A DNA stretch of 64,000 nt, from assembly GCF_042680725.1 (NCBI RefSeq), contig NZ_JBHUEK010000004.1, forward strand, positions 186,001 to 250,000, in the 5' to 3' direction. Source of the DNA: Ferdinandcohnia salidurans. GTDB lineage: Bacteria; Bacillota; Bacilli; Bacillales; Bacillaceae_L. Below are positions 25,959-33,935 of the stretch, piece by piece. The notes under the pieces are model-generated. The model searched no databases and was not told where the DNA came from. It saw only the letters and a list, made by a program, of their open reading frames with translations. The position numbers were made by a program, and so were the translations under genes. Every line of letters begins with the position of its first letter. The first letter of the stretch is position 1.

Positions 25959-26929
25959 GAAAAAGATTGTTAGAGGTCTTCTCTAATGCTAACGGAGAAT
26001 TTATTTCTGGTCAAAAAATTAGTGAGCAACTTGGGTGCTCACGTACTGCCGTTTGGAAGCATATTGAAGATTTGCGAAACGAAGGGTATGAGTTGGAGGC
26101 AGTTAGAAAACTTGGTTATCGAATAATCACGAAGCCAGATAAAATTAGCGGCAACGAAATTCAATTGGGTCTTGAAACCGAATTTCTCGGAAGAAATATT
26201 CATTTTGAAGAATCACTCACCTCAACCCAAAAAATAGCACACCGTCTATCGTATGATGGTGTTGTTGAGGGCACACTTGTTGTGGCTGAAGAACAAACAA
26301 CAGGTCGTGGAAGACTAGACAGGGCCTGGTATTCACCCAAGCATACAGGAATCTGGATGAGCATGATATTAAGACCGCAAATTCCACCTTCACAAGCTCC
26401 GCAATTAACACTTTTGGCGGCAGTAGGTGTAGTCCAAGCAATACAAGAAGTGACAGGGTTAGAGCCTGATATAAAATGGCCAAATGACATTTTAATCAAT
26501 CAAAAAAAGATTGTTGGTATTCTAACAGAACTTCAGGCAGAAACTGACCGGATTAATTCAGTTATCATTGGAATTGGTATTAATGTGAATCAAGAATTGA
26601 ACCATTTCCCTGAAAGCTTACATTCAATTGCAAGCTCACTTGCAATCGAAAAAGGAGAAAAAATTGATCGCTCGAAGCTAGTTCAAGTAATTTTATTTAA
26701 AGTTGAAAAACTATATAAGGAATATTTACAACATGGCTTCAAGGTTGTGAAGTTATTATGGGAGAGCTATGCAACAAGTATCGGCAAGAGAATCGTTGCA
26801 AGAACACTTTCAGGTTCAATTGAAGGTAAAGCAATTGGAATCAATGACGAAGGTGTATTACTTCTTGAGGATGCATCTGGTAAATTGCACCATATCTATT
26901 CAGCAGATATTGAGTTTCCTGATAAATAA
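25943..26929 (+). CDS. birA: Biotin ligase and biotin operon repressor
   Basis: Biotinylates carboxyl carrier proteins and, through its winged-helix domain, represses biotin genes. 328 residues: N-terminal HTH (GQKISEQLGCSRTAVWKHIEDLR), the ligase motif GRGRLDRAWYSP (about 121-132), KWPNDILIN and KIVGILTEL. I chose GTG 25943, which gives MQSEIRKRLLEVF matching the family N-terminus, over GTG 25931, which overlaps the AAGGAG site. Overlaps cca by 16 bases; last gene of its operon. Confidence 0.95.
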   Translation: MQSEIRKRLLEVFSNANGEFISGQKISEQLGCSRTAVWKHIEDLRNEGYELEAVRKLGYRIITKPDKISGNEIQLGLETEFLGRNIHFEESLTSTQKIAHRLSYDGVVEGTLVVAEEQTTGRGRLDRAWYSPKHTGIWMSMILRPQIPPSQAPQLTLLAAVGVVQAIQEVTGLEPDIKWPNDILINQKKIVGILTELQAETDRINSVIIGIGINVNQELNHFPESLHSIASSLAIEKGEKIDRSKLVQVILFKVEKLYKEYLQHGFKVVKLLWESYATSIGKRIVARTLSGSIEGKAIGINDEGVLLLEDASGKLHHIYSADIEFPDK

Positions 26930-26933
26930 AGTG

Positions 26934-26962
26934 TAGAAATAATATTGAATCTTTTATATAAT
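26934..26962 (+). promoter_or_regulatory. Candidate promoter of panBCD
   Basis: TAGAAA (26934-26939) and a perfect TATAAT (26957-26962), 17 bp apart. TTGAAT (26945-26950) and ATTCAA (26961-26966) form an inverted repeat over the -10 that could be an operator. Confidence 0.65.
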
Positions 26963-26973
26963 TCAAAGTAATG

Positions 26974-27065
26974 GGTGGTATCCTTTCGGAACTACACCAG
27001 TCACTTACGTTTTACCAATGTCATTTACAATTATATTCTGCCTTGATCCATTGGACTGGGACAGA
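26974..27065 (+). promoter_or_regulatory. Tandem bulged-A hairpins, probable pan RNA motif
   Basis: Two consecutive hairpins share one plan. First: GGTG, GT, bulged A26980, TCC, loop TTTC, GGA, AC, bulged TA (26993-26994), CACC (26974-26998). Second: TCTG, CC, T, T, G, bulged A27046, TCC, loop ATT, GGA, C, then GG, bulged A27061, CAGA (27037-27065). Hairpins with two conserved bulged adenosines in the 5' leader of panB operons are the published pan motif of Firmicutes. Location, tandem layout and the terminator that follows all fit; no covariance model was run. Confidence 0.7.
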
Positions 27066-27096
27066 GGGATGAAATTTACCGAACACATTAATGTTT

Positions 27097-27133
27097 AATC
27101 CTTCTTTCTCTTTTTAGAAAGAAGGATTTTTTA
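27097..27133 (+). terminator. Terminator in the panB leader
   Basis: AATCCTTCTTTCT (27097-27109) pairs with AGAAAGAAGGATT (27116-27128), followed by TTTTTA. It lies after the bulged-A hairpins and 105 bases before panB, so it may attenuate panBCD. GAGGGAT (27064-27070) could pair with ATCCTTC (27098-27104) and act as a competing antiterminator overlapping hairpin two. It could also simply end birA transcripts. Confidence 0.85.
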
Positions 27134-27237
27134 CTGAATTTACAAAAAACGTCCACGAATCGGTTATTCATCTCCTCTTTTAAGGACTCGAGGACAGCCT
27201 TAAGCAAGGCGAGCTTTAAAAGCCAAAAGGAGGAAAA

Positions 27238-28074
27238 ATGATGAAACAAACAACAGAATTTTTGAAAATGAAGCAGAAGAAAGAGCCAATTGTCATGTTA
27301 ACAGCTTATGATTATCCATCTGCAAAGCTTGCAGAAGAAGCAGGGGTCGATATGATCCTTGTCGGTGATTCATTGGGTATGGTTGTATTAGGCTATGATT
27401 CTACTATTCCAGTAACAGTAGATGATATGATTCATCATACGAAGGCCGTAAAACGTGGTGCAAAAGATACGTATATTGTAACGGATATGCCATTCATGTC
27501 CTATCATGTCTCACGATCTGATGCCTTGAAAAATGCCGCACGAATTATTCAAGAATCGGGTGCACATGCAGTTAAAATCGAAGGGTCAAAGGATGTCATT
27601 TATACGATTTCAGCTTTAACTGAAGCAGGAATTCCTGTAGTCGCGCATTTAGGATTAACACCACAGGCAGTGGGTGTATTAGGTGGATATAAGGTACAAG
27701 GAAAAGATGCAGAAAGTGCTAGGCAGCTCATTGAGGATGCCAAAAAAGTGGAAAAAGCAGGTGCGATCGCTTTAGTATTAGAATGTGTTCCGAAGCAATT
27801 AGGGGAAGAAATTACAAATAGCATTTCAATTCCGACTATTGGGATTGGGGCTGGAAACGGTACAGATGGTCAAGTTCTTGTTTTCCATGATGTGGTTTCA
27901 TATGGAGTCGATCGTGTTCCAAAGTTCGTGAAACAATATGCTTCTGTAAATGAACCGATTAAACAAGGAATCCAAGATTACATTACTGAGGTTAAAGCAA
28001 AGTCATTCCCTAATGAAAAACATTCGTACACAATGAAAGAAGAAGAGCTTGCAAGCCTTTATGGGGGAAAATGA
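27238..28074 (+). CDS. panB: 3-methyl-2-oxobutanoate hydroxymethyltransferase
   Basis: First step of pantothenate synthesis: transfers a hydroxymethyl group from methylene-tetrahydrofolate to ketoisovalerate. 278 residues with MLTAYDYPSAKLAEEAGVDMILVGDSLGMV, VKIEGS, HLGLTPQ and IGIGAG segments of the family. Two adjacent ATGs exist (27238 and 27241); AAAAGGAGG at 27225-27233 fits the second slightly better. The stop overlaps panC by 4 bases. Confidence 0.98.
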   Translation: MMKQTTEFLKMKQKKEPIVMLTAYDYPSAKLAEEAGVDMILVGDSLGMVVLGYDSTIPVTVDDMIHHTKAVKRGAKDTYIVTDMPFMSYHVSRSDALKNAARIIQESGAHAVKIEGSKDVIYTISALTEAGIPVVAHLGLTPQAVGVLGGYKVQGKDAESARQLIEDAKKVEKAGAIALVLECVPKQLGEEITNSISIPTIGIGAGNGTDGQVLVFHDVVSYGVDRVPKFVKQYASVNEPIKQGIQDYITEVKAKSFPNEKHSYTMKEEELASLYGGK

Positions 28075-28934
28075 ACATGAAAGTTGTAACATCGATCAAG
28101 GAAATGCAGCAACATATCAAGACTTTAAAGCTAGAAGGAAAAACGGTTGGGTTTGTACCAACAATGGGGTTTCTTCATGAAGGTCATTTAACATTAATGA
28201 ATAAGGCAAGAAGCGAAAATGATGTATTAGCAGTAAGTATATTTGTAAACCCGCTACAATTTGGTCCAAATGAAGATTTTGATTCCTATCCGCGTGATTT
28301 TGAAAGAGATAGCAAACTCGCAGAAAACAATGGGGTTGATATTCTATTTCACCCAAGTACCGAAGACATGTACCCGACCAAAATGTCACTGACTGCAAAT
28401 GTTCATTCAAGAATAGATGTGTTATGTGGTAGACAACGGAATGGACATTTTGACGGAGTGGCTACAGTATTAATCAAATTATTTAATATTGTACAGCCAG
28501 ACCGAGCGTACTTTGGGTTAAAGGATGCTCAACAGGTAGCGGTGGTGGATGGTTTAATTTCTGATTTTAATTTCCCAATCAAGCTTGTTCCGGTGGAAAT
28601 TGTCCGAGAAGAGGATGGGCTAGCGAAAAGCTCGCGTAATGTAAATTTAACTGACAAAGAGAGAGCAGAAGCTCCAAGATTATATGAAAGCCTTCAAATG
28701 GCTAAAACGGCCATCGAGGATGGACAACGAAACCCAAGAGTGGTTGAAGAACTAATCATGAACCATATTACAAAACATACATCCGGTGCAATCGATTATG
28801 TAGAAATATACAGTTACCCTGCGCTTGACGAACTTTCTGAGCTAACTGGTAAAATCATTATTGCCATAGCTGTCAAGTTTACAAAAGTCAGACTTATTGA
28901 TAATATAACTTTTGATGTGAAAGAAATTTTTTGA
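28071..28934 (+). CDS. panC: Pantothenate synthetase
   Basis: ATP-dependent condensation of pantoate with beta-alanine. 287 residues; the class I nucleotidyl-transferase signature PTMGFLHEGHL (about residues 29-39), the FVNPLQFGPNEDFDSYPR and GRQRNGHFDGV segments, and KSSRN (KMSKS-like) are present. ATG 28071 overlaps panB (ATGA); an alternative ATG follows at 28077. Co-transcribed with panB and panD. Confidence 0.98.
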   Translation: MNMKVVTSIKEMQQHIKTLKLEGKTVGFVPTMGFLHEGHLTLMNKARSENDVLAVSIFVNPLQFGPNEDFDSYPRDFERDSKLAENNGVDILFHPSTEDMYPTKMSLTANVHSRIDVLCGRQRNGHFDGVATVLIKLFNIVQPDRAYFGLKDAQQVAVVDGLISDFNFPIKLVPVEIVREEDGLAKSSRNVNLTDKERAEAPRLYESLQMAKTAIEDGQRNPRVVEELIMNHITKHTSGAIDYVEIYSYPALDELSELTGKIIIAIAVKFTKVRLIDNITFDVKEIF

Positions 28935-28950
28935 TTCAAGGGGGAGCATC

Positions 28951-29334
28951 ATGTTCCGTACAATGATGAACGCAAAAATACACAGAGCACGTGTCACAGA
29001 AGCAAACTTAAACTATGTAGGTAGTATTACTATTGATGAAGATATATTAGATGCAGTCGGAATGGTTGCTAATGAAAAAGTTCAAATTGTAAATAATAAC
29101 AATGGGGCTCGACTTGAAACATATATTATCCCTGGTGAAAGAGGAAGCGGAGTTTTTTGTTTAAATGGAGCTGCTGCTCGTCTTGTACAAGAGGGAGATG
29201 TCATTATTGTGATTTCATATGCGATTGTACCTGAAGAAAAACTGGCTGAACATAAGCCTAGGGTAGCGATCATGAACGAAGACAATCAAATTAAAGAATT
29301 ACTTTTTCAAGAACCAGCTGCAACTGTTTTATAA
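28951..29334 (+). CDS. panD: Aspartate 1-decarboxylase
   Basis: Makes beta-alanine from aspartate for PanC. The 127-residue proenzyme has the self-cleavage site G24-S25 in YVGSITIDED, which produces the pyruvoyl cofactor, plus the Arg/Tyr-containing NGARLETYIIPGERGSG segment. It starts 16 bases after panC with AAGGGGGAG. A GC-rich hairpin follows. Confidence 0.98.
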   Translation: MFRTMMNAKIHRARVTEANLNYVGSITIDEDILDAVGMVANEKVQIVNNNNGARLETYIIPGERGSGVFCLNGAAARLVQEGDVIIVISYAIVPEEKLAEHKPRVAIMNEDNQIKELLFQEPAATVL

Positions 29335-29352
29335 GAAAAATTTAATAAGAAC

Positions 29353-29381
29353 AACGCCCCCACATTGGGGGCGTTTGTGTT
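29353..29381 (+). terminator. GC-rich hairpin after panD
   Basis: AACGCCCCC (29353-29361) pairs with GGGGGCGTT (29367-29375) around ACATT. The tail TTGTGTT is only moderately T-rich and dinG begins 22 bases later. Confidence 0.7.
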
Positions 29382-29396
29382 AGGAGGTGGCACTAA

Positions 29397-32165
29397 ATGA
29401 ATAAACGCTTTGTCGTTGTAGACTTGGAAACAACAGGGAATTCTCCAAATAAGGGTGATAAGATTATTCAGTTTGCAGCTGTAGTCATTGAAGATGGAGA
29501 AATCATTGAAAGATTTGCAACTTTTGTAAACCCGAAACAAGACATTCCTGTTTTTATCGAGCAATTTACGGGTATTTCAAATGAAGTCGTTGCGAATGCT
29601 CCTGATTTTTCAATTGTGGCTCCCGAGATTATTTCAATGTTTAAGGATTCCTATTTTGTTGCTCATAATGTTCCTTTTGACTATTCCTTTTTACAGGAGG
29701 AGCTAGCCCAGTGCGGTTTTACGAATTTTCAATGTCTTACTATTGATACGGTTGAACTTTCAAGAGTGATGATTCCATTGGCAGATAGCTATAAACTTGG
29801 ACAGCTTGCTGAATCTCTTTCATTAACACATGAAAATCCACATCAAGCAGATAGTGATGCTGAAGTAACAGCAGAAATACTCTTAAAAATAGTACGTAAA
29901 ATAGAGAAACTGCCGTTAGTAACGATTCAAAAGCTATATACCCTTTCAAATCATTTTAAAAGCGATATCCGTGAAATTTTGCGAGAGATTATGGATGATA
30001 AATCTAATCATGCACAACGCGAATCGAAATTTGATATCTATCGTGGACTCGCTCTGCGTAAAAAGAAGAAGCGAAAAGCTAAACCAACCCCAAAAAGTAA
30101 TACATATACTGAGGTTTTTCACTCAGTGATTCACGATTTTCCTTTTCGGCAGGGACAGTTAGAAATGGTGCAAACCATTCACCATGCGCTTGAAACAAAC
30201 CAACATGCAATCGTCGAAGCGGGTACAGGTATTGGGAAATCATTAGCCTACTTGCTTCCAGGAATCTATATCTCAAAAAAGAAGGGACGTTGTATGATCA
30301 GTACAAATACCCTTCAACTTCAGCAACAATTAGTAGAGCGGGATATCGCGAAATTACGAGAAATCCTTTCGTTTGATTTTGACGTTGCTCTTTTAAAAGG
30401 AAGAGGAAATTATCTCTCGTTAAGAAGGTTTGAACAAATTCTTTATGAGGACAGTGACAATTATGATGAGGTTTTAACGAAGGCTCAAATACTAGTATGG
30501 TTAACTGAGACAGAAACAGGAGACATTGACGAAATTAATTTACCTTCAGGTGGTAAGCTTTTATGGGATCGTGTGAAAAGCACATATGAAAATCCCGGAT
30601 TTGAAGATACGATCTGGGAGTCAAGAAGTTTTTATAAAAAAGCAAGGGAAGCAGCAGAAAAAGCGGATATATTAATTACAAATCATGCTTTGTTATTACA
30701 GGATTTGAGACATGATTTTGAAATTCTCCCTTCTTATGACTATTTAATTATGGATGAAGCACATCATTTTGAAGCACTAGCGAAGCGTCAGGTAGGATTA
30801 CATATTCATTACTTAATGATTCACTCTGTTCTAACGAGGATTGGTCAACTCGAAACAAATGATTTACTTAGGAAATCATCAAAAATAATGGAGCGGATTG
30901 GATACAATTCAGATTCATTTGAACGTGTGAATCAACTCTTAAAGGATATGAGGGCATCTGTTAATGAATTTTTCCGGATGATACGTAGTCATGCATTATC
31001 AAAACAATCATTCGAAAACCAAACTAATCGGATTCAATATGTAGTAGATCGAAAAAATGAATCTGGTGAGCATTGGCAAGAAGCGATTGAACAAATGACA
31101 AAGCTTAGTATTTCAAAAAAAGAGCTTTCTACAATGGTTCAATACCAGAACGAGCTTATTATACAAAATAAATCATTACTAACACCTTTGCAATTAGGCT
31201 TATTTAATGATTATGTATTATGTTTCAATTTGTTATTTGAGAAATGTGCTATTATTGAAAGTTTTTATGGTGTGTTGGAAAATCAAATGGTTTGGATTGA
31301 AATCGATCCAAAAGGGCCTGTAAATTCAGCAACTTTATTTGTGGAGCCCACAGATGTTTCTGATTATTTAGCTGATCACTTTTTTACATTTAAGAAAAGT
31401 GTGATTATGACTTCTGCAACATTAACAGTGGATGATTCATTTTCCTATATGATTAAGAAGCTTGGCTTGACAGATTTTCAACCAATTACATTGTCAATAC
31501 CGTCACCTTTTGATTATGAACGTCAAGCAGCGATGATGGTACCATCAACTGTTCCACTCATCAATTCTGTATCACAGGATGAATTTGTTGATTCGATTTC
31601 AGTTCATATTGCTGAAATTGCAAAAAAAACGAATGGACGTATGCTTGTTCTTTTTACTTCTTATGATATGCTGCAAAAAACTTATATGAATTTAAAAAAT
31701 ATGCAGCAACTAGAAGAATTTGTGTTAATTGCTCAGAGTATAAGTGGTGGCAGTCGGGCAAAATTAACAAAGAATTTTCAGGCGTTTAATAAGTCAATTC
31801 TTTTAGGTACGAGCAGTTTTTGGGAGGGTGTAGATATCCCAGGCGAAGATTTAACCGCACTTGTTATCGTCAGGTTGCCGTTTACTCCTCCAAACGATCC
31901 AATTTTCGCTGTACGTTCGAAGGAAATTGAAGGAAAGGGCGGAGATTCCTTTAAGGACCTTTCTTTACCTGAAGCAATCCTTCGATTTAAACAAGGAATT
32001 GGAAGGTTAATTCGATCAGAAAAAGATAAAGGGGTAATCTTTATTTTAGATCGTCGAATTATAACAACATGGTATGGAAAGAAGTTCATTTCATCAATTC
32101 CACAAATGAAATTTATTCAAAAACCTCTTAATGAGCTATTGGAACACGTAGAAGAATGGCTATAG
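29397..32165 (+). CDS. dinG: DinG-type helicase with N-terminal exonuclease domain
   Basis: 922 residues. The N-terminal 180 residues are a DnaQ/PolC-like 3'-5' exonuclease (VVDLETTGNSP at the start, HNVPFDYSFL, and HQADSDAEVTAEIL). The remainder is a superfamily 2 XPD/DinG-like helicase with Walker A EAGTGIGKS (about residue 274), DEAH box MDEAHHF (about 452) and motif VI-like GIGRLIRSE. I see no four-cysteine iron-sulfur set between motifs, as in other Firmicute DinG proteins, so unwinding may be weak and the nuclease dominant. Conserved upstream of ypmA-ypmB-aspB. Confidence 0.96.
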   Translation: MNKRFVVVDLETTGNSPNKGDKIIQFAAVVIEDGEIIERFATFVNPKQDIPVFIEQFTGISNEVVANAPDFSIVAPEIISMFKDSYFVAHNVPFDYSFLQEELAQCGFTNFQCLTIDTVELSRVMIPLADSYKLGQLAESLSLTHENPHQADSDAEVTAEILLKIVRKIEKLPLVTIQKLYTLSNHFKSDIREILREIMDDKSNHAQRESKFDIYRGLALRKKKKRKAKPTPKSNTYTEVFHSVIHDFPFRQGQLEMVQTIHHALETNQHAIVEAGTGIGKSLAYLLPGIYISKKKGRCMISTNTLQLQQQLVERDIAKLREILSFDFDVALLKGRGNYLSLRRFEQILYEDSDNYDEVLTKAQILVWLTETETGDIDEINLPSGGKLLWDRVKSTYENPGFEDTIWESRSFYKKAREAAEKADILITNHALLLQDLRHDFEILPSYDYLIMDEAHHFEALAKRQVGLHIHYLMIHSVLTRIGQLETNDLLRKSSKIMERIGYNSDSFERVNQLLKDMRASVNEFFRMIRSHALSKQSFENQTNRIQYVVDRKNESGEHWQEAIEQMTKLSISKKELSTMVQYQNELIIQNKSLLTPLQLGLFNDYVLCFNLLFEKCAIIESFYGVLENQMVWIEIDPKGPVNSATLFVEPTDVSDYLADHFFTFKKSVIMTSATLTVDDSFSYMIKKLGLTDFQPITLSIPSPFDYERQAAMMVPSTVPLINSVSQDEFVDSISVHIAEIAKKTNGRMLVLFTSYDMLQKTYMNLKNMQQLEEFVLIAQSISGGSRAKLTKNFQAFNKSILLGTSSFWEGVDIPGEDLTALVIVRLPFTPPNDPIFAVRSKEIEGKGGDSFKDLSLPEAILRFKQGIGRLIRSEKDKGVIFILDRRIITTWYGKKFISSIPQMKFIQKPLNELLEHVEEWL

Positions 32166-32190
32166 ATTTTTAAATTCTGGAGGCTGATTT

Positions 32191-33045
32191 GTGAAGCATT
32201 TTAATCTGATCTTATTAATTTTTTTAACATTATTTAATTCAGACTGGACAAGTGAAAATGTGCGGACTAATATAGAGAAAATAAATGTTAAATTATCCGA
32301 GGATGAGATTGCAATTACATTTTTGGACCTCTCAAACGGTGAAGCAAGTTTGATTCATTTACCAAATGGAGAATTTTACCTTGTGAATACCGGTGGGAAC
32401 GGAACCCAAAAGGAACTTAAGGAGTACCTTGAAGTCTATGAAGTGAAAAAATTAAAAGGCATTATTATCACAAAACAAGATACATTATATACTTCTAATA
32501 TAGACTGGCTAATACAGCAATTCTCCGATGTACAAATCATCCAAGGAGCGCAAAATAAGCAGGAATATTCCAATATCAATATCGTTAAGTGGGAACACCA
32601 AAAGACCTATCAATTAAGCTCTTTACTAGCTGCTGAAGTCATTCATGAAGAACATGATAACGAGAAGTCTCTCGGCATGGATATATTATTGCGATTTGGT
32701 AATCATCAGGTTCTTTTTATGACCAGTGCTAATTCAAAATTAGAGCACCAAATGCTTTCAAATAAAGAGCTGCCCATAACAAATATATTAAAGGTCGCAG
32801 AGTTTGGCCATGCAAAGGGTTCAGGAGAAAAATTTGTGAATCATGTAAATCCTCAAATTGCGATTATTTTTCATAAAAAAGGATCACTTCCTAGTTCAGA
32901 TGTGTTAGAAAGACTAAATAGTAGTTGGATTGACATTTACTATACGAAACAATTTGGCAGTGTCACCATCAAATGTTCACAAACAGATTATGAAGTCTTT
33001 CCGATTTCGTTAAAAAGTGACAAACCAAAGAGTGACCAAGAATAA
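32191..33045 (+). CDS. Secreted ComEC-like metallo-beta-lactamase-fold protein, degenerate
   Basis: 284 residues with an N-terminal hydrophobic export segment (FNLILLIFLTLFN). Residues 43-70 (ITFLDLSNGEASLIHLPNG then YLVNTGGNG) resemble the ComEC C-terminal lactamase domain, which reads DVGQGDA...DTGG. The metal motif expected next (THxDxDH) is replaced by ITKQDTLYTSN, so zinc binding is unlikely. GTG 32191 with TGGAGGCTG upstream. It follows dinG by 25 bases, probably in the same transcript. Function unknown; not part of the B. subtilis order. Confidence 0.75.
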   Translation: MKHFNLILLIFLTLFNSDWTSENVRTNIEKINVKLSEDEIAITFLDLSNGEASLIHLPNGEFYLVNTGGNGTQKELKEYLEVYEVKKLKGIIITKQDTLYTSNIDWLIQQFSDVQIIQGAQNKQEYSNINIVKWEHQKTYQLSSLLAAEVIHEEHDNEKSLGMDILLRFGNHQVLFMTSANSKLEHQMLSNKELPITNILKVAEFGHAKGSGEKFVNHVNPQIAIIFHKKGSLPSSDVLERLNSSWIDIYYTKQFGSVTIKCSQTDYEVFPISLKSDKPKSDQE

Positions 33046-33073
33046 AAAAGACCTGTCAAAAGACAGGTAAAGG
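33046..33073 (-). terminator. Terminator-like hairpin readable on the minus strand
   Basis: ACCTGTC (33051-33057) pairs with GACAGGT (33062-33068) with loop AAAA; the A-run on its left becomes a T-run only on the minus strand. No minus-strand gene precedes it in this stretch. On the plus strand it is a simple hairpin after the ComEC-like gene. Confidence 0.4.
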
Positions 33074-33111
33074 CATGGGATTAGGAGTTGATTTTTTTAT
33101 TCAAAAGTATA

Positions 33112-33139
33112 TTGTGAATGGTTATACAACTGTTATAAT
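33112..33139 (+). promoter_or_regulatory. Candidate promoter of ypmA-ypmB-aspB
   Basis: TTGTGA (33112-33117) and a perfect TATAAT (33134-33139), 16-bp spacer. The expected start lies at the foot of the leader hairpin. Confidence 0.65.
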
Positions 33140-33146
33140 GATGTAA

Positions 33147-33201
33147 GGCAACTTAGTGAAGACAACTTCAACTGTAATGTTGTAGTACTTCTATTGTTGC
33201 C
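33147..33201 (+). promoter_or_regulatory. Leader stem-loop before ypmA
   Basis: GGCAAC (33147-33152) pairs with GTTGCC (33196-33201); inside, GAAGACAAC (33158-33166) pairs with GTTGT (33179-33183) and CTTC (33188-33191) with a 4-base bulge. Total about 15 bp. It would form the very 5' end of the transcript, 58 bases before ypmA. Confidence 0.55.
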
Positions 33202-33259
33202 GTTAGTAAGATATCGTATGAGTAGTAAAATTTGTGATGAATGAAGGGAGAGCTCTTGC

Positions 33260-33430
33260 TTGGAAAGTAAGATAGAAGTTCTATCGACTGTTAAGATTCA
33301 AAATACTCCTGATTTATATAAAATTGTTGATTTGTTAAATCGAAGTTTAAAGCATGAAGATCTTATGTTTGGATTGGCACTCGATAAAGATGATCAAAAT
33401 AATGCAGTTTTTACAATTTATCGTACGTAA
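33260..33430 (+). CDS. ypmA: YpmA small protein (DUF4264)
   Basis: 56 residues read from a TTG start: MESKIEVLSTVKIQNTPDLY, then DLLNRSLKHEDLMFGLALDK and a C-terminal FTIYRT. This matches the small YpmA family that precedes ypmB in Bacillus. AGGGAG lies nine bases upstream of the TTG. No catalytic motif; function unknown. Its gene is short and has a non-ATG start, so it is easily missed. Confidence 0.88.
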   Translation: MESKIEVLSTVKIQNTPDLYKIVDLLNRSLKHEDLMFGLALDKDDQNNAVFTIYRT

Positions 33431-33444
33431 AGAAGTTGATTAAA

Positions 33445-33918
33445 ATGAAAAAATGGATCATATGGATACTCGTCCTTCTCCTTATTATAATCATTTGGAC
33501 AGGAATCAGCATTTATCAATCGGCATTAAAGCCATTTAATAATGCTCAATCAAAAGGAAATGAAATTGCGCTCGAGAAGACAGCAATTGAAACAATTGAA
33601 GAAAGTTATACATATTTTGGAACGAAAGCGTATCAAGTCGTCATCGGTAAAAATGATAAGGGTGAAAAAATGATGGCTTGGATTCCAGAAAAAGATGGTG
33701 AAATAGTAACGCGCAGTGAACGTGATGGAATCACAGAAAAAGAAGCAATTGCTATACTAAAGAGGGAACGGGATCCACAAGAAATTCGTTCCGTCAAACT
33801 TGGAATTGAAGATAATATCCCCATTTGGGAAATTATTTATATAGGTAGTGATAATCGATTAACCTACCATAAATTGTATTTTGAAACTGGCAAATACCGC
33901 AATTCAATCAAACCATAA
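33445..33918 (+). CDS. ypmB: YpmB family membrane-anchored protein
   Basis: 157 residues: one N-terminal membrane segment (WIIWILVLLLIIIIWTGISIY) then a soluble external part with two PepSY-like repeats (ETIEESYTYFGTKAYQVVIGKNDKG; ITEKEAIAILKRERDPQEIRSVKLG). The family (DUF5590) stands beside aspB in many Bacillus. I chose ATG 33445 over TTG 33436. Function unknown; possibly an envelope peptidase modulator by fold analogy. Confidence 0.9.
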   Translation: MKKWIIWILVLLLIIIIWTGISIYQSALKPFNNAQSKGNEIALEKTAIETIEESYTYFGTKAYQVVIGKNDKGEKMMAWIPEKDGEIVTRSERDGITEKEAIAILKRERDPQEIRSVKLGIEDNIPIWEIIYIGSDNRLTYHKLYFETGKYRNSIKP

Positions 33919-33935
33919 TACGTGGGGGGAAAACC

